Notes under the pieces: model-generated
Told to the model about the DNA's origin: nothing
Databases searched by the model: none
The model's input: only the letters and a program-made list of their open reading frames with translations
Program-made: the position numbers and the translations under genes
Shown here: positions 45,594 to 52,981 of the stretch, one piece after another
Layout of the letters: the number at the start of each line of letters is the position of its first letter
How positions within the stretch are numbered: the stretch's first letter is position 1
Source: Chryseobacterium lathyri
GTDB lineage: Bacteria > Bacteroidota > Bacteroidia > Flavobacteriales > Weeksellaceae
Direction: 5' to 3'
DNA length: 64,000 nucleotides
Assembly: GCF_030812195.1 (NCBI RefSeq)
Contig: NZ_JAUSSF010000001.1
Coordinates: 1,426,001 to 1,490,000 of the forward strand

Positions 45594-46223
45594 TTATCTC
45601 GTCGTTGAATCACTCTTTTTAAAAGCATCCACCTTTTGATAAGAATCATTTTTCTCCTTTTCTTTTTTATCCGAAATCAGGATTCCGAAAAGATGGTCGA
45701 TTTCATGTTGGAAAATAACAGCTGTAAAACCTTCAACAATTTCTGAATATTTCTGCCCTTTCAGATCTACATACTCTAACTGGATTACTTTACTTCTGTA
45801 AAACTGATCTCTGAATTCAGGAATGGATAAATCTCCTTCCGGACCCAGATTCTGTAATTCAGATCTCCAGACAATCACAGGGTTGATGAAATATTCCAGA
45901 GGATTTCCTTCTTTATCGAAACGCTGTACCCAGATCACTTTTCTGTTGATTCCGACCTGAGGTGCAGCAATTCCTACTCCACCGTCTGTTGAAAGAAGAG
46001 ATTCTTTCATTCTTTTCACCAAAGTTGCTGTATTGACATCAACCGGATCAATTTCTGTTGAAAGGTTTAATAAAGTTTTATGCTGATGAGAATCTGTAGT
46101 CTGGTAAATTGGTAATGCTGTAGTAATATCTCCCTGATTAATAAGCGAAATTTCGTTTGATGCCAGTTTTTGAGCATTAATGAAGCCGATAAAGAAGATG
46201 AACAGAAAAGGTATTTTTTTCAT
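45594..46223 (-). CDS. Exported peptide deformylase-like protein
   Basis: 209 residues. The peptide deformylase core is plain: GGVGIAAPQVGINRKVI (motif 1), GPEGDLSIPEF (motif 2) and QHEIDHLFG (motif 3, HExxH at 173-177). Two oddities. First, it has a signal peptide (residues 1-18, INAQ), so it works outside the cytoplasm, where there are no formylated nascent chains. Second, motif 2 has Asp131 where deformylases have the metal-binding Cys (EGCLS). It may still bind a metal but is unlikely to be the housekeeping deformylase. A TATCTTTG box (46242-46249, minus) precedes it. Confidence 0.85.
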   Translation of the reverse strand: MKKIPFLFIFFIGFINAQKLASNEISLINQGDITTALPIYQTTDSHQHKTLLNLSTEIDPVDVNTATLVKRMKESLLSTDGGVGIAAPQVGINRKVIWVQRFDKEGNPLEYFINPVIVWRSELQNLGPEGDLSIPEFRDQFYRSKVIQLEYVDLKGQKYSEIVEGFTAVIFQHEIDHLFGILISDKKEKEKNDSYQKVDAFKKSDSTTR

Positions 46224-46269
46224 TTTTTATTATTTGTGATACAAAGATAGCTAATGTGTTTCAACATAT

Positions 46270-46330
46270 AATTGGGCTGAAGCCCTGCTTGGCTATTTTT
46301 ATAATGACCGGGCTAAAGCCCGTTCCTATT
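46270..46330. repeat. Twin small palindromes GGGCTnnAGCCC
   Basis: GGGCTGAAGCCC (46274-46285) and CGGGCTAAAGCCCG (46309-46322) are two small palindromes 23 bases apart in the space between the deformylase-like and ChaN genes. They look like a mobile or regulatory palindrome unit, next to the second REP-like copy. Function unknown. Confidence 0.55.
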
Positions 46331-46365
46331 GAATTTAAAAGGATTCATTATATATGGAAATTTAA

Positions 46366-46446
46366 AAGCTTCGACTCCGCTCGGCCTGACAACACTAATG
46401 TATCCACAGCAGTATTAACTGTCAGGCTGAGTGGAGTCAAAGCCTT
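46366..46446. repeat. Dispersed palindrome (REP-like), copy 2
   Basis: CTTCGACTCCGCTCGGCCTGA (arm 46369-46392) and its near reverse complement (46420-46444) share the core with the element at 12417-12490. Arms differ at several positions. It lies at the 3' end of the ChaN gene and may terminate that transcript. Confidence 0.72.
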
Positions 46447-46474
46447 TCTTTACACTATAAATCCGTTAAGAAAG

Positions 46475-47347
46475 TTAAAACGTTTTCGTCATATCAGCCG
46501 GAATGATCAGATTGAAATCTGTTGGGATATACTCTTTCGAGGGTACTTTCAATTCCGGGTCTTCGGATTCAAAAACAGAGATCACTGCCATTTTAAGATT
46601 AGGATTCTTCTGCTTGATATACCAGTAAATGCCTCCGAATTCCTTACTGTGGTAGTTTCCGTTGTAATGGATAAAAGTTTTTCCGGCCTGCATGCTTTTC
46701 AGGATAGATTCAGCCATGGTGGCATCTTTTGTGGCCTGGGCCGAAATGAAGTTCATGACCTTAGTTCCTTCGGCATGGTCGCCCATCATTGCTTTCATTT
46801 CCTGATAACCTGGGGTATCCAGCGTTACTTTAATAGGAAGCTGGGCAATGTATGTTTTCTCTTTTTCGCTTAATTTATTCAGAGACTCCAGCCCTTCTTT
46901 TGCCGTTTGAGAAGCATATCTTCTTGGAATATTCGTCGCTATAAAGCTCAGCTTTTTAGTTTTGGCAAAATCGACCAACGGTTTGTAATCTGTTGCATAA
47001 TTGTTCCATAATCTGGCGGAATCTTTTAATGTTTTGGCATCAAAAATTCCACTCAGATACTTGTTCAGCTGAGCCTGATTATCTCTTTCGAACATTTCTG
47101 CCCCAAGAATAATCTGTCCGTTTTTCTTTTGGAATAAACCTTCCGTCACTTTTAGCTGAAGCCAGTGGTTAATGGAACTATTGTGATTCTCTCCAAAGAA
47201 AACAACATCATATTCAGCCAGCTCTTTAATCAGCTTCTCTGTTTTTACTTCCTTTCCCTTCTTATCATAAAACTGGTAGGCTTTAAAATCCTGTCCGCTA
47301 ATAGAACAGAAACCGGCCAGCAAAATGGCGATGAAAATATTTTTCAT
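46475..47347 (-). CDS. ChaN family (heme-binding, Tiki-like) protein
   Basis: 290 residues with a signal peptide (about residues 1-18). VVFFGENHNSSINHWLQLKV, LGAEMFERDNQAQLNKYL, IPRRYA and FIHYNGNYHSKEFGGIYWY are marks of the ChaN/Tiki fold. ChaN of Campylobacter binds two stacked hemes in the outer membrane. Here the gene ends the heme locus, 126 bases behind the HemS-like gene, so a role in heme handling fits both family and neighbours. Confidence 0.85.
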   Translation of the reverse strand: MKNIFIAILLAGFCSISGQDFKAYQFYDKKGKEVKTEKLIKELAEYDVVFFGENHNSSINHWLQLKVTEGLFQKKNGQIILGAEMFERDNQAQLNKYLSGIFDAKTLKDSARLWNNYATDYKPLVDFAKTKKLSFIATNIPRRYASQTAKEGLESLNKLSEKEKTYIAQLPIKVTLDTPGYQEMKAMMGDHAEGTKVMNFISAQATKDATMAESILKSMQAGKTFIHYNGNYHSKEFGGIYWYIKQKNPNLKMAVISVFESEDPELKVPSKEYIPTDFNLIIPADMTKTF

Positions 47348-47473
47348 TTTACTATTTTTTTAATACAAATGTTTTTTCACAAATATCACAATTTTTCATG
47401 CTTAATCTGTTTCATAAAAAAGACCGCCTTGAATTTAAAAAAACAAAACGGTCCGTTCAAAATCATCTAATTA

Positions 47474-48502
47474 TTATTTCTCTAACTCTGCAACAAGATC
47501 TTTCCATTCCTGCAGTTCAGGAATTCCAGGCTTTCTTTTTCCGAAGAACTGAACGATGAAGTCTCCTTCTTTGTTGAATACTTCAATAGCCGTTACTTCA
47601 CCATCTTCAGTAGGTTTCTTAACGATCCATGCTTCTGCAATTTTCGTAACATCCAGGTGTAAGTTGAAATCCGGGTCCATTACATTGAACCACTGCTGGT
47701 GCCAAAGTGTTTTCTTCACGTTTCCTGTATGGATCTGAATAATTCCTCTGTTTCCAACGAATACCATGATAGGAATATTCTTTTCTGAAGCGTCTTCCAG
47801 AACATTCACCACTTTAGAATTATCTATTTTTTTAGCAAATCCTTCCGGAGCCAGTCTTAGCGCCTGAGTTCTGCTTACCCCGAATTTTCTTGTCATCATA
47901 AAGAAATCGTGGGTATCTTTCAATTCTGTCCATGCCTTTTTGAATCCTTCAGCATCAATTTCAGAGTCAGCCTTTTCAGGAGCTTTTGGAGCTACGGCTT
48001 CAATAATGAAAGCCTGGCTTTGGTCTTCTGCTCTGAATTTTTCTACAATGGCATCAAAGGCTGTTTCATCACTATTTTTTGTAAGATAGATTTTATGAAG
48101 GGCAAGACCGTCTTTTCCGAAGAACTGAAGGCTTTTTTTGTCTCCTTCCACTACTGCAAATGCAGATTTCCAATGGTTAAGGAATATTCTAAGGTCAATA
48201 TCCTCTCCAACAAAAAGCTGTGCATGAGGGCTGCTGAAATCACCGTTCTGGTAGATTCCTTTTCGTTCGTGCACACATTCGTCATTACGGGTAAGAGCCA
48301 TTACTTTACCTAACTGTTCTGCTTCGGTAAGGATGGCAGGAAATTCAGGTTTCAGGACTGTTACTCCTTCCCCTATGCTTGTTGCCAATAATTCAGCTTC
48401 GCTTACGTTCAGCTGAGCTGCAGCATTTCTTATTCTTATATGTGGATTTTCTGCTCTCAGAGCTTCCCATTTTTCCTTTAAATCATTAACTAATGTGCTC
48501 AT
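47474..48502 (-). CDS. Hemin-degrading/trafficking protein, HemS/HmuS family
   Basis: 342 residues, two repeated HemS domains (about 25-160 and 195-335). Typical parts: KWEALRAENPHIRIRNAAAQL, LGKVMALTRNDECVHERKG, and in the second half HDFFMMTRKFGVSRTQALRL and HTGNVKKTLWHQQWFNVMD. HemS-type proteins take heme from the ABC importer in the cytoplasm and pass on or break it. Four bases separate it from the methyltransferase gene upstream. Confidence 0.9.
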   Translation of the reverse strand: MSTLVNDLKEKWEALRAENPHIRIRNAAAQLNVSEAELLATSIGEGVTVLKPEFPAILTEAEQLGKVMALTRNDECVHERKGIYQNGDFSSPHAQLFVGEDIDLRIFLNHWKSAFAVVEGDKKSLQFFGKDGLALHKIYLTKNSDETAFDAIVEKFRAEDQSQAFIIEAVAPKAPEKADSEIDAEGFKKAWTELKDTHDFFMMTRKFGVSRTQALRLAPEGFAKKIDNSKVVNVLEDASEKNIPIMVFVGNRGIIQIHTGNVKKTLWHQQWFNVMDPDFNLHLDVTKIAEAWIVKKPTEDGEVTAIEVFNKEGDFIVQFFGKRKPGIPELQEWKDLVAELEK

Positions 48503-48506
48503 TATT

Positions 48507-49157
48507 TTATTTTTTTATGGTTAAAACTGTATAAATTCTATGAATGGTTTCGTTTCCTGATTTACTTTGTATATCTTCTTCTTTTTCAGAAATCTTCATT
48601 CTTTTGAAGTGGCTTCCGGAAACAAGCTGTTCCATTTCACTGTTGCTGTACATGGTGAAATTGTATTCTGTAAACGGCAGCGTCTGCATGAATTTTTTCT
48701 GTCCGAACGTAAGAACGAAAGTCCCGTCCTTCTTTAAAACTCTATAGATCTCATTGAGAAAGTCAACCGGATTTTCCCAGAAATATACTGTATTGACTGT
48801 GAATATCTTGTCAAAAATTTTGTCTTCAAAGGGAAGTTTTTTTCCTTCATACAGTACAAAATCTGCCTGGCTTTCAAAGCCTTTATTCAGTTTTCTGGCT
48901 TCATTGTACATGGTTTCAGAAATATCTACTCCTGTATATTTCAGATTCCGGGCTCTGCTTAAAATATTTTTAAGGTGTCCGGCATTGCCGTGCCCTATTT
49001 CAAGGATATGCTCATCATCTTCTATTAAAAGCGTCTTGATGCTTTCCATTGTCATGCTGATGTTGGTAGCGTTCATCATCTCACCGATCTCTATGCCTTT
49101 TTCTCCCTGTGGATTGGCAAGATTCTGTGCAAGGATTTTTAATTCATCTTTTTCCAT
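48507..49157 (-). CDS. Class I SAM-dependent methyltransferase in the heme operon
   Basis: 216 residues. SAM-binding motif ILEIGHGNAGHLKNIL, acidic loop YTGVDISETMYNEA, and FTVNTVYFWENPVDFLNEIYRVLKKDG, a type 11 methyltransferase. No domain shows its substrate. It lies between hmuV (2-base gap) and the HemS-like gene (4-base gap), so it is expressed with the heme genes. It might modify a heme breakdown product or a siderophore-like compound, but this is only inference. Confidence 0.85.
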   Translation of the reverse strand: MEKDELKILAQNLANPQGEKGIEIGEMMNATNISMTMESIKTLLIEDDEHILEIGHGNAGHLKNILSRARNLKYTGVDISETMYNEARKLNKGFESQADFVLYEGKKLPFEDKIFDKIFTVNTVYFWENPVDFLNEIYRVLKKDGTFVLTFGQKKFMQTLPFTEYNFTMYSNSEMEQLVSGSHFKRMKISEKEEDIQSKSGNETIHRIYTVLTIKK

Positions 49158-49159
49158 GG

Positions 49160-49933
49160 TTATCCAAAAATGATCATTGGGTTATTTGTAATGGGGTGTC
49201 CGCAGATGGTGCACGGAAAATTGTACGCCTGGCTAATCGTTTCGGCGGTAAATACTTCCTGTGGTGATCCGTATGCGAAGACCTTTCCTGATTTCATTAA
49301 TAAAATTTTGTCGGCAAACTGTGCGGCTAGATTCAGATCGTGGAGTACAACAATAGCGCTGTTGGCTTTTTTGGTGAAATTTTTAATAATCTCTAAAGCT
49401 TTGTACTGATGTTTTATATCTAAATTATTCAGCGGCTCATCCAGAAATACCAGTTTGTGGGCAATCTCATTTTCCAGCTGGGCCATTACTCTTGAAAGAT
49501 GGACCCGCTGTTTTTCTCCTCCGGAGAGTGTATTGTATTCTCTGTCCTTCAGGTGATAAACATCCGTTTCGTACATCATTTTATTGGTCGCTTCAAGATC
49601 TTCCTTATGGGGCTGCGAATCAAAATACGGATAGCGTCCCATCATGACCACATCTTTTACATCCAGAGGGATCTCATTGGAATTATGCTGTGAAAATTTG
49701 GACTTATGCTGAGATAATATTTTCAATTCCCAGTCTGAAATGGATTTTTCCTTAAATAAAATTTCCTGCTTTCCCTGTTTTATTTCATTAGCCAAAACAC
49801 TGAGTAGGCTTGACTTCCCGGCTCCGTTGGGTCCTACAATCGCTAAAAATTCGCCATAACCTAAAGAAACATCAACGTCCTCAAGAATATGAAAATCCTT
49901 GTGAAGGTAATTGATCTGATGCGCTTTTATCAT
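49160..49933 (-). CDS. hmuV: Heme ABC transporter ATP-binding protein
   Basis: 257 residues. Walker A GPNGAGKSSLLSVLA, signature LSGGEKQRVHLSR, Walker B KLVFLDEPLNNLD and the switch HDLNLAAQFAD. FecE/HmuV type. Start overlaps the permease stop by one base (TAATG). Powers heme uptake across the inner membrane. Confidence 0.92.
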   Translation of the reverse strand: MIKAHQINYLHKDFHILEDVDVSLGYGEFLAIVGPNGAGKSSLLSVLANEIKQGKQEILFKEKSISDWELKILSQHKSKFSQHNSNEIPLDVKDVVMMGRYPYFDSQPHKEDLEATNKMMYETDVYHLKDREYNTLSGGEKQRVHLSRVMAQLENEIAHKLVFLDEPLNNLDIKHQYKALEIIKNFTKKANSAIVVLHDLNLAAQFADKILLMKSGKVFAYGSPQEVFTAETISQAYNFPCTICGHPITNNPMIIFG

Positions 49934-50973
49934 TAGAGTGATTTTTTAAATTTAATTAAAATAGCGATAAAAATAGGCCCTCCGATCAGGGAGGTCAAAA
50001 TACCGATCGGCAATTCTGATGGTGCCACAATACTGCGGCTGAATGTATCGGCTATCAACAGTAAAATACTTCCCAAAACCGCTGACAATGGTAAAATGAA
50101 AACATAATTTGATTTAAATAAAAGTCTTAAAATATAAGGTACGATAAGACCTACAAAACCAATCGTTCCTGAAAATGCCACACAGGTTCCCACCATTAAT
50201 GAGGTGATGATCACAATCTGCTTTTTCAGTTTTTCAACGTTTATTCCTAAATGCTGTGCATCTCTTTCTCCTAACATCATCGCATTCAGCGCTTTTCCTT
50301 TTGGAAGCAAAATTGAGTAAGAAATAACGATCACTACAGCCAGAACAATATTCTTTGTCCAGGTAGCAGCGGCCAGACTTCCCATATTCCAGAACGTAAG
50401 ATCTCTTAACTGTTCATCTTTTGATATATAAATAAGGAATCCTGTAATGGAAAAGCCGATAGATGTGATGGCCACACCGCTTAACAGCATCATGACAACA
50501 TTGGTTTTCCCGGCGCTTGTAGAAATTCTGTATACAAGCATCATGGCCAATAAAGCCCCTAAAAAAGCTGAAATACCCACCAGTGAAAACTGGACTACTT
50601 CAGGAAGATATGGTTTGAAATGTCCTCCTAAAACAATGGCAATGGCAGCCAGTAACGTTGCTCCGGAAGTTAATCCTATTGCTTCCCCTGTCGCTAAAGG
50701 GTTTTTGAACAAACCCTGCAAACTTGTCCCTGAAACGGCAAGCATGCTTCCTATCAGAATGGCCATGATAATTCTGGATGCTCTTACATCCCAAATCACA
50801 TATTTATCACTTAAAGATAAGCCCGGATCGCCTTTTATATATTGCCATAAAACTTTGAAGGCTGATGTTCCCCCAAATTCATAAACTCCTGTATTAAGCG
50901 CCAGTACTGCTATAATAACAAGCAGTACGGCACCTATAGTCAGATAAAAGTATAATTTACTTTGTGTTCTCAA
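49933..50973 (-). CDS. hmuU: Heme ABC transporter permease (FecCD family)
   Basis: 346 residues with nine to ten transmembrane helices. FecCD marks: VRASRIIMAILIGSMLAVSG, LQGLFKNPLATGEAIGLTSG, MLLSGVAI, GERDAQHLGINVEKLK (coupling helix) and GTIGFVGLIVPYILRLL. Its start lies inside the end of hmuT (17-base overlap). Confidence 0.92.
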   Translation of the reverse strand: MRTQSKLYFYLTIGAVLLVIIAVLALNTGVYEFGGTSAFKVLWQYIKGDPGLSLSDKYVIWDVRASRIIMAILIGSMLAVSGTSLQGLFKNPLATGEAIGLTSGATLLAAIAIVLGGHFKPYLPEVVQFSLVGISAFLGALLAMMLVYRISTSAGKTNVVMMLLSGVAITSIGFSITGFLIYISKDEQLRDLTFWNMGSLAAATWTKNIVLAVVIVISYSILLPKGKALNAMMLGERDAQHLGINVEKLKKQIVIITSLMVGTCVAFSGTIGFVGLIVPYILRLLFKSNYVFILPLSAVLGSILLLIADTFSRSIVAPSELPIGILTSLIGGPIFIAILIKFKKSL

Positions 50974-51835
50974 TTAGAAGTTTGTTTAATCCTACTGCTG
51001 CTTCTCCCAGTCTAGGTCCGAAACCTGAAACCAATCCTCCGTCCATTGCAATGATCTTTTTGTTTTTACCTGCGTTGGTTTGTGCTACGCCCGGCATTTT
51101 AAGAGCTCCTTCGTTTCCACCGGCACCCTGAAGTCCTGTTTCAAAGAAGAATAAAATATCAGGGTTAGCTTTTACAACAGCTTCCGGTGTTAATGGTTTG
51201 AAATCTTCAAAATCGTTCACTGCATTTTCTCCGCCAGCAAGACTGATCAGAGAGGCCATAGGTGTATTTTTACCTGCAACCATCAGCATGTTTCCTCTTG
51301 CGTAGATGAACAATACTTTTGGTTTTTTAGCAATAGGCTGGATCTGCTTCAGATCAGCATCGATTTTATCATTTAATTTCTGATAATCTGTATTTCCTAC
51401 TGCTTTAGCTACGTCAGCAATAAGCTTTTTAGTCCCTTCTACGGTATATTCCTGCTTGAAAATCTCCGCCTGGATTCCTGAAGACCTGATCTTCGTCATC
51501 AATTCAGGGTTGATATCTTTTTCTGAACCTAAAATCAACGTTGGACTTACCGCCATAATCGGCTCGATCGTCATGGATCTTACGTGTCCAAGGTCTTTTG
51601 CCGTAGCTTTTAGTGTTGAAGGATATGTACTGGTAACATCTGTTCCCACAATTTCCTTCTCGTGGCCCAGTGCGCTTACAATTTCTGTAATTCCGCCGCT
51701 TAGCGTAACGATCTTGTTATTGGTTTTTGGAGCTTCGGAAGAGGTTTCTGTTGTATTCTCTTTTTTAGCACCTTCTGCTTTTTTGCATGAATATACTGCC
51801 ATCAGAATGGAAGCTGCAAGGATTAATTTTTTCAT
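50957..51835 (-). CDS. hmuT: Heme ABC transporter substrate-binding lipoprotein
   Basis: 292 residues. Lipobox VYSC (Cys17), a short linker and the FhuD/BtuF-like fold: IVTLSGGITEIVSALGHEKEIVG, ATAKDLGHVRSMTIEPIMAV, PKVLFIYARGNMLMVAGKNT and AMDGGLVSGFGPRLGEAAVG. The periplasmic heme carrier of the HmuTUV system. A Gly in place of Tyr near the usual heme ligand was not evaluated. Confidence 0.9.
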   Translation of the reverse strand: MKKLILAASILMAVYSCKKAEGAKKENTTETSSEAPKTNNKIVTLSGGITEIVSALGHEKEIVGTDVTSTYPSTLKATAKDLGHVRSMTIEPIMAVSPTLILGSEKDINPELMTKIRSSGIQAEIFKQEYTVEGTKKLIADVAKAVGNTDYQKLNDKIDADLKQIQPIAKKPKVLFIYARGNMLMVAGKNTPMASLISLAGGENAVNDFEDFKPLTPEAVVKANPDILFFFETGLQGAGGNEGALKMPGVAQTNAGKNKKIIAMDGGLVSGFGPRLGEAAVGLNKLLIENTK

Positions 51836-51855
51836 GATATACTATTATTTGATTA

Positions 51856-52965
51856 TTATAAAGGGTCAAATTCGAAATTGGTAGTGCCGCGGTGTCCGTC
51901 TTCACTCTTCATGGTATTGAACCTTAGCTTAAAGTAAAAGCCTTCAGTATCTTTCACAACAAAAAAACGGTCTGCGTATACGTGGGGTTGCGGGTTATCT
52001 GTTGTTCCCGTAGTGGTTCTCCATTTATCACCAAGAGCTCTCTGATCACTAAACACAAATTTTGACTGATCTACATCTCCTAATTTGAATGAATTGTAAG
52101 CCTGATCAAGGTTTCCAGCCGCAGTTACCTGGTATACTCCTACTCCGTTAAGGGTATTTGTCACCACAAAATCCGCAAAGAAATAGCTTCCGGCACTTAC
52201 TCCCGGTGCTGTGAAGACTTCATTGGTAAACGTTGTAAAGCCAAGATCCCAACTTTTTTTCTTCGGCTGAATTTTTACCGGTGCTCCAACATTAAAACTG
52301 AAAAAAGTGAAATTGTAGTCTGTATCTTTTGGTACGAAATATTCACTATAACTTGTTGTATTTCCTACATCAGCGTAACGTATTTTATATCCGTTTAATG
52401 CTCTGAAAATCTGAATTTTCTTCCAGCCTCTGGCAGTACCTGATAAGCTAACTGAACCTGGCCCGATATTATCAGAAGACGGAATATCTCTTCCAAGGTT
52501 TAACAGATACACAGGGTTTTCCGCATCATTTTCTTTGATAGGCTCGATTCCTGAAGTCTGGGTAAGGAAATTACCGTTCGGATGATCAATATACTGCATA
52601 TTCGCAGGATCAAATGTACCAACCATTATACTTCCTTTAAGGGCTGCAACATCTGTTTCAGTGACCGCTTTGATATCCGTTTTATTGGGGATTTTTGCTA
52701 CTGTCATGGCAAGGGAACTGTTGATTACTACATGAAATCCATCTCCGGTATAGAAACCAAGATCCCAATCTGTCCTTTTATTGACAGAAGGTTTTTCATA
52801 ATCACTTAAATCTATCCAAACCTGGTTCGGTTCGGTAGCGCCTCCTACTTTTACTTCTACTACAGATCCGGTAATAGGTGGTGCCGGAACGGGATCTTCA
52901 TCAGCTGAAACACATGAATGTAAAGCGATAGCTGAAAAAAGTGCAAATATTTTTAAATAGTTCAT
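51856..52965 (-). CDS. hmuY: HmuY family heme-binding lipoprotein
   Basis: 369 residues. Lipobox LHSC (Cys16) then a Pro-rich linker and the HmuY beta fold: WIDLSDYEKPSVNKRTDWDL, GDGFHVVINSSLAMTVAKI, YFVPKDTDYNFTFFSFNVG and KKSWDLGFTTFTNEV. HmuY is a surface hemophore-like protein that passes heme to HmuR. It stands between hmuR (16-base gap) and hmuT. It is longer than the Porphyromonas protein (about 215 residues), with a doubled domain by appearance. A T9SS-exported relative is at 56157. Confidence 0.85.
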   Translation of the reverse strand: MNYLKIFALFSAIALHSCVSADEDPVPAPPITGSVVEVKVGGATEPNQVWIDLSDYEKPSVNKRTDWDLGFYTGDGFHVVINSSLAMTVAKIPNKTDIKAVTETDVAALKGSIMVGTFDPANMQYIDHPNGNFLTQTSGIEPIKENDAENPVYLLNLGRDIPSSDNIGPGSVSLSGTARGWKKIQIFRALNGYKIRYADVGNTTSYSEYFVPKDTDYNFTFFSFNVGAPVKIQPKKKSWDLGFTTFTNEVFTAPGVSAGSYFFADFVVTNTLNGVGVYQVTAAGNLDQAYNSFKLGDVDQSKFVFSDQRALGDKWRTTTGTTDNPQPHVYADRFFVVKDTEGFYFKLRFNTMKSEDGHRGTTNFEFDPL

Positions 52966-52981
52966 AAGGGTAGCTTTTTGT

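Noticed and set aside
46256-46873. 205-codon plus-strand frame over the palindromes and the ChaN gene
   Set aside because: It runs through the REP-like repeat and opposite a clear ChaN gene; no domain.
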